Assembly: GCA_014898415.1 (NCBI GenBank)
Contig: RCTD01000024.1
Location: 496,001-560,000 of the forward strand
Source of the DNA: Stromatinia cepivora
Lineage: Eukaryota > Ascomycota > Leotiomycetes > Helotiales > Sclerotiniaceae
Direction: 5' to 3'
DNA: 64,000 nucleotides
Shown: positions 1-14,030 of the stretch, in pieces
Numbering within the stretch: the stretch's first letter is position 1
How the letters are laid out: each line of letters opens with the position of its first letter
Notes under the pieces: generated by a model
What the model saw: the letters and a program-made list of their open reading frames with translations, nothing else
Databases searched by the model: none
What the model was told of the DNA's origin: nothing
Program-made: the position numbers and the translations under genes

Positions 1-1375
1 CCTGTACTTGCTAGGTAGGCTAACCGTTGTCAATTAACTTGTCATGTCACATGTGGTGGGTGTTTATTATTAGGGAAGATGGATGTGGATGTGGTGGACA
101 AGGATTAAAAGCTTATCAATTAGGTACCTAGGTAGGTATTGAATAAATTTTTTATTTTTTTCGGTCCATAATCTATTTGGATTGTTGGATTTGAGCATAC
201 GGTAGTTCTAGGTGTACGGAGTATAGTGTTATGAATATATATAGATACTGTGTAATGATTTCGTTGTATCTACTAGGTAACAACCAGTATATATTTCATT
301 TAGATTACCTATATAGCCCCACATATTTCATATAGATTATGTATGTACTCAATAGCCAGCACATATTCCATATAAATTATAAGGTTTTGGTGTATTACAA
401 CACATTGAGCACAACAAGCCACCAAAGGAAAACAACGCATATGCACGACGGGAAAAGATCTGGTCTGCTGCAGGCGCAAGCCCTTGGCTTTTCTTGGCAG
501 TTATCCCGGATTATGGGGAGGATAACCTTACCGTATATCAATTACAAGACCGGCCAAAAGACCCAATGATTTAATGATTTAATGATTTAATGATTTAATG
601 ATTTAATGATTTAATGATTTAATGCCCATTTTAATGTCCGCATGCGTGGTGGAACTTTATGTGTGCCGTGAGCATCTTAGCTACATGAATATGAGCACGA
701 TGTAAAATATTTTAAAAGACAGATGAAAACCTTCGAGCTTGGGTTGGGTATTAATGAAATTGTTCTTTTTTTCGTATATATAACTCTGTTTTTTGAGTGA
801 AACCCTTTTCCCTTTACTTGAGTTTGAAAGGGAAAGACCACGAGACCTTCGAAGGGAAAGAGGGTTAGTAATCTATACACCTATACTAGAACCTATCCCT
901 ACACACCTTGTTTATGATAACGCTACCCCTAAGCTTTAAGCTATCTACACCGCCCAGCCAAACATTTCATCAAAGGAGGCAGAATTCTGACCTATCCGAA
1001 ACTATTTTTCAAAACGTGGATATTCATTGAGTTATAAAAAGCAGTCAACACTTTCATAATCGAAGAATTGATTTTGGCTATTAAAGAGAAAAGGAGAATT
1101 TGACTCAGAATATCCCTCGATTTTGGTCATCACTACGGAAAATTTATACCACGGACCCTCACAACACTCATAAGGGAATTGGAAAAGCGACTGAATGGCT
1201 CACATAGACCAGTTATTGTTCGATCAACGGAGCTGCATTTCATTTTTTATTAGATAACCCAGGTGGTTTCATTTCCCTACCTACTTTCTACCTTTATCCT
1301 CTTCCTGTTATACACAGCTGCGAAAGGATACACAAAAGTTCAAACGGATTCTATACACTTGGAAACTCTTTCACA
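1..1375. other. Intergenic region upstream of the PHO81-type gene
   Basis: No coding region is supported here. The first 200 bases carry scattered CCTAGGTAGG/TAGGTACC-like motifs. An 8-bp tandem repeat lies at 566-624. Short open frames at 339-569 and 677-880 have low-complexity or unfamiliar translations and no recognisable start context. The stretch just before 1376 presumably holds the promoter and 5' leader of the phosphate regulator, but I see no perfect CACGTG (Pho4/NUC-1-type) site in it. Confidence 0.6.
566..624. repeat. 8-bp tandem repeat (ATGATTTA)n
   Basis: The unit ATGATTTA is repeated about 7.4 times without interruption, in AT-rich intergenic DNA. The array is perfect, so it is likely a length-variable microsatellite. 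Confidence 0.95.
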
Positions 1376-4300
1376 ATGAAATTCGGACGCACGTAAGTTC
1401 TCTCCTTTCTATATGAAATTATCACGGTATACTCACGTATTTTAGTTTACCTGCTTCTCAGGTTCCGGAATGGTCGTCCTCATACATTAACTATAAGGGC
1501 TTGAAGAAGCTTATCAAAGCTGCTGCGAATGCTACGAAGGATGGAAAAAATGTTGATTTAGCAGGTGGGCTTGTTACGTCATTCCCTAGATATTTAAATA
1601 CATTCTTTAACAAATTCCGGCTCCAGAATTCTTCTTCTCACTCGATCGAAACCTCGAAGATGTCGATGCGTTTTATAACAAGAAATTTTATGATTCTTCC
1701 CGTCGACTTCATCTCCTCCAGCAGCGATATAGCGATGCAAAAGTTTACACTACACAAGGACTGGATCGTAATGAAGTTGAGGAGTTAATGGGAGCTCTTC
1801 TTGAGCTTAGATCTCAACTGAGGAAGTTACAATGGTTTGGTGAGGTAAATCGTAAAGGTTTTCTCAAGATTACGAAGAAGCTGGATAAAAAGGTGCCAAA
1901 TGCTTGCACCCAAGCAAGATACATGGCTTCAAAGGTCGACTTGAAGCCTTTTGCAGCAAATGTTGCTTTATCCAAAGCGATGAAAACGACAAATGATTGG
2001 ATTGCCGTTTTGGGGGAGAAGAACGTCAATGATGATGCACTGTCCGTTCATTCCGCACATTCAATCAAGAGAGCGTCATCGCGATCGATTCTTAATTTAC
2101 CTAGCGCGCTAGTCGATACAGTCGATCAGGCGATTAGGAATGACGATGTACCAACATTGAGGGAAGCCATTGCAAAGGCAGGCTTTGACGTCGGTGATCA
2201 ATCAATGCAAAAGCTCTTCTTGAACTTATTGCAACGATCCATATCTTGCAAGTCCAAGGACTCAATTATTTACTTTTTGAAGATGATAAATTCTCTAGAT
2301 GAACCAGATGACATCAATGAACGAAATTGTATTCATCGTCTGGTTATTTCTATCAGTCGTTCAAAAGCCGCCGAAAAGTCACAGGAGAAGGAACCAGAGA
2401 GTGTTTCTTTTGAAGATGCTGATCGCTTCAGATTTATTACGCCAGCCCATTCACCTGATCCAGGACCAAAATCAAAAAAACTTCAAGAGTCAACACTTCT
2501 AAGTTTAGAAGACGAGTCCGTAAAGCTTTTGTCTTTTGTTTTGAGCAACTTGGAACCTCACCAAAGGTCAGCATTGAAAGGGAAAGACACATATGGTCGT
2601 TTTCCGTTACACTACGCTGCGGAGTTTGGTTTTGTTGTCATATGTCAATTGGTTATGAAATTCATGCAGGATTGGGGTCAATTCAATGTTGAAAATGGAA
2701 TTGATGCGCCAGAATGGCAAGATGCTGAAGGTTTGGCACCTCTTCATCTTAGTGTGATTGGTGGTCATGCTTTGACAACAAAAGCTCTTCTTGATGGTGA
2801 AAATTGGGAGGGTACCAACGATAGAAAAGCTGCCATGAGACGAGATATTGCCAAGTCAAGTGCAGTTCTTGCTTTGGCTACAAAATCTAACTTCAAGAAA
2901 ATTGTTAGACTACTTGTCGATGCTGGGGTTGATATCAATTGGAAAGATGCGAACTCAAATGATGAGACTGCATTGCATATCGCAGCACGAACTGGTCATG
3001 AGGAATGTGCAGATATTCTTCTCCAAGGAACAGTGGATCAAAAAGCAGATTTTGAGCTAACCGAGAAAGTATACTCTTGGACACCATTACACGTTGCTTG
3101 TGTTGATGGTCACCTCGGTATCGTGGAACTATTAATATCAGCTGGTGCCGACCTATCGAAAGCTGATGCTGGAGGATGGACAGCTAGAGAGCATGCAGCT
3201 TTGAGAGGTCATATGGATATTGCAGAAAGATTGGCATTTGTTGAAATGGAGAAAGGTACTTCCGGAAGTGACAAGTCCACTCATAGTGACAGTGGCCCTT
3301 CATCCCCACCTAAAAACTCATCGATCGAAACATTCCGATCACAGAGCTCAAACCCTCCTCGAGTTACTGAGCCCGTTAAGAGTTTTGGTCATCGATATCT
3401 CACCAACGAAAGTATGATTCTTGTCAGCTTGGGTTCAATGGATATGAGGAAAAATATCCCAGCAGTCAAGTTGGAAAATATCCCTATCTCGGAAGCTCAT
3501 TCCACTCAACTCGACACTGCTCTATCAATTGTGGTTTCCGCCAAAGGGGCCACAGGTGAACCTACTATTATTGATCTTCCCATTCACGATAATATCTCAA
3601 CTGATCCTATCGTATTCACAACTCCAGATGCTTCCAAGGTCAAGTTGTACTTCGATATCGTACCAACATATGCTGGTAGTGAAAAGCATAAGATTGGAAG
3701 AGGAATGGCAATGTTGTCTAGTATTAGACCTACGATTGGCTTAAAACGCATGAACCTTCAAGGTGATGTCACTGTACCAATCATTTCTAAAGACACTTTG
3801 GAGGATATCGGAACTGTCAACTTCAACTTCCTTGTTATTACACCATTTTCGCATCCAGAAATGGGAGTTACTGCGCAGCAAACCTATTGGAAGGAATTAT
3901 CTTCAACAATGGTCATTGGTCATAGAGGTCTTGGCAAGAATACTTCTGCCAATAAGTCACTTCAACTCGGTGAAAATACTTTACAATCTTTCATCGCAGC
4001 TGCCAATCTTGGAGCTAATTATGTTGAATTTGATGTTCAACTTACAAAGGATCATGTGCCTGTCATTTATCATGACTTTCTCGTTTCGGAAACTGGAATT
4101 GATGCACCAGTTCATACTCTCACATTAGAACAATTTCTTCATGTCAATGAAACCACATCTCGTTCGACTCGTCCTCCATCTCCTCCTAGGGATAGTCCAC
4201 GAGTTCAATCTATTAAAAGAGGTATGGATCGTCAACGATCACTATCCTTAGGCCAAGGAATGTTCGAAAACGATATGGCGGAAAGAATGAAACATACCCG

Positions 4301-5103
4301 CGATTTCAAACAAAAAGGTTATAAAGGCAATACCCGTGGAAACTTCATCCAAGCTCCTTTCACCACTCTCGAAGAAATGTTCCGTGAACTTCCTCAAAAC
4401 GTCGGTTTCAATGTTGAAATGAAATATCCTATGCTTCACGAAACGGAAGAACAAGAAATGGATACTTATGCCGTGGAACTTAATAGTTTCTGTGATACTG
4501 TCCTTACGAAAGTATATGACATGAAACAAAAACGAAAGGTCATTTTTAGTTCGTTTAATCCGGATATTTGTTTACTTTTGTCATTTAAACAACCAAGTAT
4601 TCCTATTTTGTTCCTCACGGATGCTGGTACCAGTCCAGTAGGAGATATCAGAGCCAGTAGTTTACAAGAGGCAATTCGTTTTGCTAGTAGATGGAATTTG
4701 TTAGGAGTGGTTAGTGCGGCGGAACCATTGTGTAATAGTCCGAGATTGGTAAAGGTGGTTAAGGATAGTGGGTTGGTTTGTGTTAGTTATGGGGTTCTGA
4801 ATAATGATCCGGTTAAGGTTCAGGTATGTTTTCTTTTTCTTATCTTTTCCTCTTCAGGCTCGGTTCCCTTCTTTCTTCCCTCTCTCTATCATATCCTTAC
4901 TTCATCGATAAATCTACACTGCCTACATATATACATACTAACGCCAAGAACAGGAACAAGTAAACGAAGGCATCGACGCAGTAATCGTAGATAGCGTCCT
5001 GAAAATTCGAAATGGTCTCACGAAAAATGCTAAGGGTTCGGGTGCTGTAACGCCCGCTTGGGCAGATAGTTTGTTAGATGGTGTTAAGTTGAATGATAAA
5101 TAA
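1376..5103 (+). CDS. nuc-2/PHO81: PHO81/NUC-2-type phosphate regulator (SPX-ankyrin-GDPD)
   Basis: This is the phosphate-starvation regulator that acts on the PHO85-PHO80 cyclin-kinase pair. My model has exons 1376-1392, 1446-1564, 1627-4823 and 4954-5103. All introns are GT-AG (53, 62 and 130 bp), giving 1160 residues against roughly 1070-1180 for known homologues. Residues 1 to about 165 are an SPX domain, the inositol-pyrophosphate sensor; it begins MKFGRT and continues with an INYKGLKK motif split from the start by intron 1. Ankyrin repeats cover about 365-585 (for example TPLHVACVDGH). A serine-rich linker follows. A glycerophosphodiester phosphodiesterase-like domain covers about 805-1150, with GHRG, EFDVQ and IYHD at about 808, 845 and 860. 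Translation straight through the introns gives foreign sequence after DLAG and KVQ, which is why those introns were placed. The family assignment is firm. Whether the GDPD domain is catalytic is not known from sequence. Confidence 0.93.
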
Positions 5104-5772
5104 AGTATAGATTTAGATGTGGATGTAGATGGGTTTGGAAGCGTAATGAGCGGGGTGGGAACGGGGGAAGGAATGATAAACAATTTGAGCGGGACTTGGA
5201 TATTGATAGAGAAGAGGAGATGTTTGGGTGGTGTGTATAGTTAGATGTGGAATGGAGTAGATAGAGTATCTAAGATAGAGTAGAGTGGAATGAAATGGAG
5301 TGGATTTCAAGTATTTTGAGCTTCTTATCATCGCTTTGAATAATGTGTACGGAGTATGGAGTAGAGCTTTCTGGTGAGATGAGATGAGGAAGTCTCTAAA
5401 TGGAGTGGAGTAGTGATGTAGTAGAGTGAAGTCGTGAAATGATACAATCTCAATCTCAATCTTTAACTTTATATTTGAAGGGTATATATTCTATATATTC
5501 TATATATTCTATATATTCTATATATTCTATATATTCTATATATTCTATATATTCTATATATTCTATATATTCTATATATTCTATATAAAAATTCCAATCA
5601 ACAAATAAATATTATAATATAATAATATCATCATTTTAAATAATATAATCTTCCTTATCTTATTTTATCTTATCTTATTTTACCTTATTTAACTAGTAAT
5701 TATCCCTCATTTAATCCCTCATTCCAAATAACGAAATATTTAATATCAGAAAAAGGCAGTTATGGGGTTTTT
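5104..5772. other. 3' flank of PHO81 gene and edge of the first AT-rich island
   Basis: Purine-rich GGAGTGGAGTAG-like sequence follows the stop codon and gives way to the 9-bp array at 5483-5587. After it the DNA becomes very AT-rich without any recognisable coding sequence until the LTR of element B begins at 5773. Two minus-strand open frames over the PHO81 3' end are antisense shadows. Confidence 0.6.
5483..5587. repeat. 9-bp tandem repeat (TTCTATATA)n
   Basis: About 11 nearly perfect copies of a 9-bp AT-rich unit sit at the transition from gene-bearing DNA to the RIP island. Confidence 0.93.
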
Positions 5773-6053
5773 TGTCACGAATCGTGAACCACAGGAGGCT
5801 AATCACGTGATACCTCTTATCTCACATATCAATTGGTAAACTGATCGTCTGTATATCTACATTACAATTTATACGATTTAGTATAATAAAATAGTAATCC
5901 TAATAATGTATATATATAGCTTTACAATTTACAAATGAATATTTATATATATATATCTAATCATTCCTTATAAATCATAATTCTTCAATTATAGATTTTA
6001 AGAAATATAATTAATCTTATTTATTCAACTCTACTATAACTTTTATACATTAT
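5773..6053 (+). repeat. 5' LTR of element B, split one base before its end
   Basis: It starts TGTCACG and aligns end to end without gaps to the 3' LTR at 20844-21125. Its last base is 14345, on the far side of element A. The outer left 90 bases keep many C and G residues. The inner part carries dense transitions. Confidence 0.88.
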
Positions 6054-6362
6054 TGTCACGGAAAGCCTTGTGATCCCCTGTATCTTATGAAGGATCAAAG
6101 CGTATGCTTTTCAATCGGAATGAAGGATCTATTAGCTCTTATTAATCTATTAATTGATAAGATGATCCTGATATCCTAATAAATAAAGATCTAGTTTAAT
6201 TAAGGTATATATTAATTAGATAATCATTTATTTGTTCTATATATATAGTTTTTAATTTATATAATCAAAAGCAAATCATTCAATTTTTTTATTTTACTAA
6301 TTATATATATTATTTATTCCTTGATCTTTGAAAGTGCTTTGTAATCATATTATCCTGTGATA
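6054..6362 (+). repeat. 5' LTR of element A
   Basis: This 309 bp repeat matches 14031-14339 and 52482-52790 without length change. The first 65 bases are little mutated (for example GGATCAAAGCGTATGC), while its right half is strongly AT-shifted. Confidence 0.93.
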
Positions 6363-9300
6363 ATTATGAATCTAATAGTCTTTAAATCTATATAATTTCC
6401 TATTCAATGATTATTAAATATTCAAAGGATTATTCTTAAAATATTATTCCTATTTTATTTATAATTCAATATTTATATTAATTCAATTATCTTTATTCAA
6501 TATAGTAAAGAATCAAAACGATCTTTTTTTTATAATCTATATTCAATAGCTGAAATAGTATTTATACTTGAAAAATAAATATCAAATTTAAAGAATTTAG
6601 GATTTAATTAATCTAAAGAATAATCTATTTGTTTTTATATCAATGATATTTATTCCAAACTTTAATTTGATAAATAAATCTATTTATATTTAGATCGATT
6701 GATTTTCAATCAAATTATTTGTCTTACCTTCTATTATCAATTTTTAAATCAAATATAATTAAAAGAAATAAATTCAATATCAAAAGGAATTCTTAGAATA
6801 TTTTATAACGATTTAATTCAGGGAAGATATTAATAAAGATACAAAAATGAAAGATTCTAATAATAATATATCAGGATTTATTCTTAATAGATTCATTACT
6901 TTATTCTCAATTATTTTCCAAGAAATCTCTTTCGAATTTATTTCTTTTCAATTGGAGTATCGATATTGATAATAAGAATATATATAGAATTATAAAGTTT
7001 TCCGGGATATTTATAAATGGATTGAATTATCAATTGATTAAATATATTTTATGAAATTATCTATTTTCAATTAGAATATTGTAATTCTTTCATTTAAAAT
7101 AATCATTAATATATTTAAAAAGAAGTTTATATTTATAGTAATTATTATTAAGTTCGCAATACTATAAGAATATCGATTTATTCTAATGCAAGCTTTATTC
7201 AGCAGAATCGATTTTGTTAAATGATATAGGGATTGGATTATAACTTATATTAAAGCTTTTATATATAAGATTATTAAAGTATAGAATAAAATCGTTATCA
7301 ATATTTTTCTACAAGTTATTAGTATCAGGATGCTTTTAATCTGAGTAAATATTATGATTATATAAATCGAAATGAATAATCAATTCGGATTATTCAATTT
7401 CTTATTCAAATAATTCGGAGATATTTTTGGAGGATTAATCTTTTAGGATTCTATTTCTTCAAAAATTAAAGAAGGAATATATTTTATATTTATCTTTTTT
7501 CAAAATAATAAAAAATCTAAAAAGAATAAAAAGAGTATCAATTTTGAAAGCAATTAAGGGATCAAAAAGATCTGGGAATATCCTTGTAGAATTGAATCTG
7601 AATAAAACAATGGAATTGGTTATAATTATATTGTTTATAATTGTAAAGTTATAAAATTAATGTTTATCGAAAGAATTAATTTATTATTCAAAAAGGTATT
7701 TAATGAAAATGAATTATAAATAATTAGGGATCGAATAAGATTGTATTTATAGAAGCAATTTCATTTTGATTAGATTAAAAAGAAATGAATGAAAAGTTCT
7801 ATTGATTCTTTAGAATCTTTAATCAATATTATTATTTTGAATATTCGATACAATTAATCAGAGGTATACTTTATAATAATAAAAATATATTATTTATTCA
7901 ATAATACTTTGCTCAATAATTATAATACTATATATATCGTGAACGATATATTTCTATTAGATGATCATCGATATCGATTATCCAATCCTAATAATTTTAT
8001 AGAAATAGATACTTCTAGTTTCTAAATCTTAGAATATAGGGTTTGTATTATCAAAAAGATTATTAAAAAAGAAGATTATCTTAATAATGATTTGGTTTTG
8101 AATGATATAGTATTTATCTCTGGTTTTTATATTAATATCGTTTCAGAGATTCGATTGAAGAAAGCTGATTTATAATTCTTAAGATATAATTATACTTTTT
8201 GTAAAGGAGATTATATAAATAGTATAATAATTGTTCAATATATTTATACTAAAAATCTTGTATTTTTAAAATACAAATTACTTTCTATTTATTCAAATAT
8301 TCTTTTATTTATTCCTATAAATAATCCTTTTATAATATATTCAATAATAAATAAAAAAATAAACAAAGTATTCTATCGTTTTCGTAATCTATTTTTTCTA
8401 AGAGAAGATACAAATGAAATATAGTATAAATATTTTGGGTATTTGAAAAAGAAAGTTTTTGAATATTTAGTATTTATAATACAAAACATCAAAATAAAAG
8501 GTATCATTTGTTTTAATTATATCGATTGCGCTTATATTTATGTAAAACAAATCATTTCTTGTATTTTAAATGATTATTAATCATCTCGATCTTTTTACAA
8601 AATCTAATAAGATTTTTTTGATTTCGATAAAGGGTATAATAATGCATTATAGCTTTTATTGATTAAAGAAATATATTATAGTAAGATCTTTTTATATTCA
8701 ATTTATTGTAAAATATATAATGAAGTATTTATAATTATTCAAAACTTTATAATCTGGGTTTATTATAAGTATAATTTAGCAATTCTAATAATCAAATAGG
8801 ATAATAATATATTTATCATTGGAATTATAGGAGTAATATTATTTGAAAAATAGATTAAACAAAAAGGTATCGAATTCGAGTTATTTTTATCTTATATATA
8901 TAAATCTAATAAAGGATCAGAATATATAGGATAAGAAATAATTACAAAACAAATAAAAATACGGATCATAATAGGTTTATTGGATAAATTATAAATGGAA
9001 ATAATGCAAATTGTTATTTATTTATATAATATAAATCCTTTAAAGATTAAATTTTTTAAATCGTTTAATAAAGTATTCGATATATAATTTTATAATTATC
9101 TTCGCAAAGATAATCCTTTATTTGTAAAGAAAATATTTAACGATCTTTATTTCAATTAAAATGGAATCTATAAATATAGATATCGAATTTACTTTTTGAA
9201 TAAAAACAAAGAAATTGGAATTAATAGGAAATAATATAAAATCAATCCTTAAGTATATATTGAGTATTTAGTAGGCTATATCCCAGGTATATTGATTTAT

Positions 9301-12099
9301 TGTATATAAATATCCAAGTTCGATAGAGTTATTATTATTCGAAATATAATATTTAATAAGGAATTCATTTATTGTATGGATTTTATTAATTGAATGATTG
9401 ATATTCATATTATAGAAGAACTTAAGTAGTTTATTAGAACTCTTGATCTATAAGATTATATTGAAATGGATAGGACGATTATTCAAAATAAAGATAATCA
9501 TAAAGATTTTATTCATTTATTTATTTTTATGGATCGAAAAGCTCTTGATTTATTTATTAAATATATTTTAGATTTATTATTTATAAACAAATTGGTTTTA
9601 GGGGTAGATATAGATCTAAAGGGTGATAATGAGAATAAAGAAATCGATTTAGGATTATTTAATTTATTTAATTTTTTAGATAATAAGGATAAGATATATA
9701 ATGAAGATATACAAATACTGATTGATTCTTTTATTGGAGAAATTAAAGAAATCGATTTTTTTATTAAAAAGCAATTATATTTTGTAGATAAAAATATTGA
9801 TATTATTTAAAGAAATGCTTATAATAATAATATGGATCCTGATTTTACTGAATATATTGATATAGGGAATATAGAATATAAGTTTATTGATTATATCATT
9901 AAAGTTCTTTGTAATATATATAAAAATGATTCAAAGATTATTTTAATCGATTAATCTTAATATTCCAAAAGGAAATATATACATTAAAATAATTAATCAG
10001 AGTATTCTGTAAAGGAAATCCAATTATTATAAAGATTATTATACTTTATATATTCATTTGATCGATTTATAAAGGATTTATAGATTTATAATCTCAAATA
10101 AATATTTAAAAGAGTTTGTATTATAAGGATTGAAATACTTAAGGCTTAGATTAATCTGTTTGAGTTTCAATTATACGATTATTATTCAGAATTATCTTTT
10201 TTTAAGAATCATTTAGCTTTTGCATTTCAAAGCAATCAATATATATACAAAGGTAATTATATATACAACAATATCATCAAGAGAATAATCCCAATATTGG
10301 ATCCTATATAAAAACTATTATATTTCAAAAAACAAATTCAATAAAATTACTTTATTTAAACAACTTTTATTTTATATTCTAATTTAATCAATAAAAAATA
10401 AATAATATAAAGGAATATTCTCAATTTATAATAATTTATAATATAATTATTACTAGAATTAAAACAAAACCATTATTGCTTTTTATTTGATCTATAATCA
10501 ATGGATTATAAACAATATTATTTTTTCGAATTTATATATTTATAGTTTCAAAGTTATTTTGTTTTTATTATCAATTAAAAGATTATCAAATAAAATATTA
10601 ATTCAAATAGGATTACAATTTTAAAATTAATAATTTTAAGGCTAAGAAAATCTAATATGAAATCGATTCTAGATCGGAATCTACAAAACCGATCCCCCTT
10701 TAATAAATATTTATATATAAATATAATAATTAAGATCTAATTATTTATTGCTATTTATATTTAATAATACAAGGAAATTTTTAAATTAAAAATATTATTG
10801 AGATTATTTATATCGTTATATTAATAAATCGATTATTCCGAATTGTAATAATAATTATTATTAAATACAATCTTGAAACAAAGTAATACAATATAATCAA
10901 TACTTTTATTAATACTTTGTATAATCTTTTCAATATTTCAATTATATATTATTTATCTAATAAATACAAAATCCCAAACAAAAATATTATAATCGATCGA
11001 GTTTTATATAATCTACAAGATTCCCTAATTATATGATTTAAGGATTTCATTCGAATATTCGAGAAATTAGGATTGATATAATATAAAAAAGAATTGTATT
11101 TATATATTAATCTAAAGTATATTATTATGATTCTTTTCTTTATAGACGATATTCAGATTATTTATTATAAGAAAAACGAATCAATTGCTATAAAAATCAT
11201 TAAGGGAATTAAAGCTATATATGAATTATAAGATTTAGAAAATACTAAATGATTTCTAGATATATATATATTCTGTAATCGATCTAATAAAAAGTTATAA
11301 TTAGTTTATAATATATATATTAAAAAGATTACTAAGAAATTCAAAGTAACAAATGGGATAATAAATATACCGCTTTTGATAATAATATTTCGGAAAAATC
11401 AGGGTCAAGTTTCTATATATATTATAAAAATATATTAAGAGAAAATCGGTTCAGTATTATATATTATAATTATTATAAAAGCGGATATATTATTTACTAT
11501 TTTGCAATTGAATTATTATTTGATCAATTTATTAAGCGATTATATAAAAACTATTGATCATTGTTTATAATATTTATAGAATATAAGGTATTTTGTGATT
11601 CAATATAGTAATAATCAAATATTACAACTTTTTGTTTTTTTAGATATTTCTTTTGTAAATGATCTAGATATTCATCGATTATTTTAGGGGTATATTATAT
11701 CCCTTTTTGATGGTTTAATTGTATAGAAAGTGTTTAAATAAGATATTATAATTATTTCGATTATCGAAATAAAACTTCTCGGAGTTGAATATATATCAAA
11801 AGAAATTATAGTAATCTTATATTTTTTAAAAAAGATTAATTTAGTAATGAAAAAGTTTGTAATAATTTTTTATAATAATTAATAAATAATCAGATTGATG
11901 ATTGATAAGAATGAATGGATTATTATGAAATTATATTATATCGATATTTAAAATATATAATTATATTAAGAATATTCAAAAGGAAACTTTTATATAATCT
12001 ATTTATCAATTATCGATATGATTATTAATAGATTTATCAAAAATCTTATAAAACAAAAATTCGAATATTTTTGATCCCTTTTCAATTTATAAGATATGA

Positions 12100-14030
12100 A
12101 TAATAGAATTATAAAGCTTGAATAACAATGATTTAGAATTTGAATAATGACAATCTGGATTATAAAGTTTTGAATAACGATAATCTGGAGTTTGTAATTC
12201 TTTCCTTTAATATAAATGAAATGAATCCTATTTGGTATTTCAGATTATTATATTTTTTTATAATATATTTTAATTCATATATTTTATATTTATCAGAAAA
12301 TAAAGAACAATCAAGGCTGATTATTTCTCTACTTTTCATTTTCCTATCCTCGAAAAAGGATAAGTTTTTTTCTAAATTTAATAATTTGAAATTCAAATAA
12401 AAAAGTTTCTGGATTATTTGTAACAATTAAAAAATAAGGAATAATTGAAGTAATTAGAACTATTGATATTATTAGTATTATGAAAACTAAAGAATTATTT
12501 TTTCTTTTTTTTTTCTTTGAATATACTATTTACTCTTTTCTTTTTTTCTTTTTTATCATTCTTTTTTTTTCATTTTTACTATTGTTTTCCGAAATCATAA
12601 TATACTTTTTCTATTTAATTTTTCGAGGATTCCGATAAATAATATAACGAAAAAAGGGGGAATAATAATATAGAAATGAAAGAACAATTTCTTTTTTCTT
12701 TTTGATCTTTAATATCATTTTTATTACAATTCTGTATCTTTGTTTGGATTATATAATCAACGATTAGTATACTATCAAAGTAAAGGGTAAACAAAGAATT
12801 TATTTTCGAATTTTATTGATAAATAATAATATAATAATTTATTAAAGAATAAAAAAAAATTGGTAAAGGAATATATAGATGAATATTATAATTTCAATAT
12901 CAATAATTATTCGGTTTGGAAGAATCAATAAAGTATTTATTATAGAAATTATATCTCCCAATAATTAATGATTTTATATATCGAATATATAAATAATTGT
13001 TTCTTTTTTTACAACTTTCTTTATCTCTTATTTTGACTAAAAAGTTAATAATTTTCGATGATTTTTTTTCTTTTTCTTCTTTATTTAATTTATTATCCGA
13101 AAAACCTAATATTGAAGAATCGAATGGATTGTTATTATCAAATGAAGAAACTCTCCCTTTTTTTTTTCTTTATTGAACGATTCTTATTTCGATAATTACA
13201 AATATAGAATTAATAAAATCTTTTTATTATATAATAGAATTCAAAATCAAAATCTATCTCCAAATTATTATTTGAATTTATAATAGACAATTGATTACAA
13301 CAAATAATAATTTCTTCGATAAAAGAAAACGGTTTCTGAAATAGATAATTATATATTATTCTAGGAATAGATTTAATTAAATTATACTCCTAAAGATTGA
13401 TATCTTGATTTATTATCTACATTAAATTCATTAATTCTTTTTATTTAATTTATTAATTCTTCAAAAGAATATTAGGATCTTCTTTTATATTCGATTCTTT
13501 CAAAACTTTTTTCTTAATTATTATTTGTTTAATACAATTAAAATTCGTTTGTTTAACTTTTTTAAACCCTGAAATCTTAAATATAATAATAATCAATAAG
13601 AACTTGATTAAAATAAAAACGAAAATATAAAAAAGGAATCTATATACCTTTAAAAATTCATTCATTTTATTTTATTATTATAATCAATATATTATAATCT
13701 AGCAACTATATATATTTTCAATTATTATACTATAGGATTGATTATTTATCTATATTCTTTTAATGGAAAACTTTCTTTTTATTATTCAAAATCTTGATTT
13801 CGAAGAATATTGTAAATAGCAAACCGAAGATCAAAAGAAATTTGTGATTTATATATAATCAAATTCTTCTTTATTCTAAAGATATTAAGATTATTTCAGG
13901 TTTATATATTATATTACTTCTTTGTTGATATTTATTTATAATCATTTTGTATATTCATTTACAAATTATATAAATTACCATTTTCTATACCTTTCCATTT
14001 ATTTCAAATCGCCTTTCGATCTGAAGGATG
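12100..14030. other. Unexplained internal region of element A after pol
   Basis: About 1.9 kb lies between the end of recognisable RNase H and the 3' LTR. It begins with a short tandem repeat (about 12140-12200, TTGAATAAC-GATAATCTGGA type). It then contains pyrimidine-rich runs (12490-12600, 13050-13170) and a purine run AACGAAAAAAGGGGGA near 12647 that resembles a polypurine tract but is 1.4 kb short of the LTR. A minus-strand frame at 13453-13665 has a hydrophobic N-terminal segment. I recognise no domain. It may be an extra non-coding spacer or an older insertion. Confidence 0.5.

Noticed and set aside
1501..1788. 95-codon frame at the start of the PHO81-type gene
   Set aside because: It reads through an intron (1565-1626). 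After DLAG the translation is foreign to SPX domains, and the correct frame resumes after splicing.
9466..9810. 114-codon open frame in element A considered as an independent gene
   Set aside because: It lies in the spacer between integrase and reverse transcriptase of a copia element and is a surviving piece of its polyprotein.
5983..13900. Possible CRISPR-like or centromeric interpretation of the AT-rich block
   Set aside because: There are no regular spacer arrays. LTRs, target duplication and polymerase relics explain the block as RIP-mutated retrotransposons. Centromere function cannot be judged from sequence alone.
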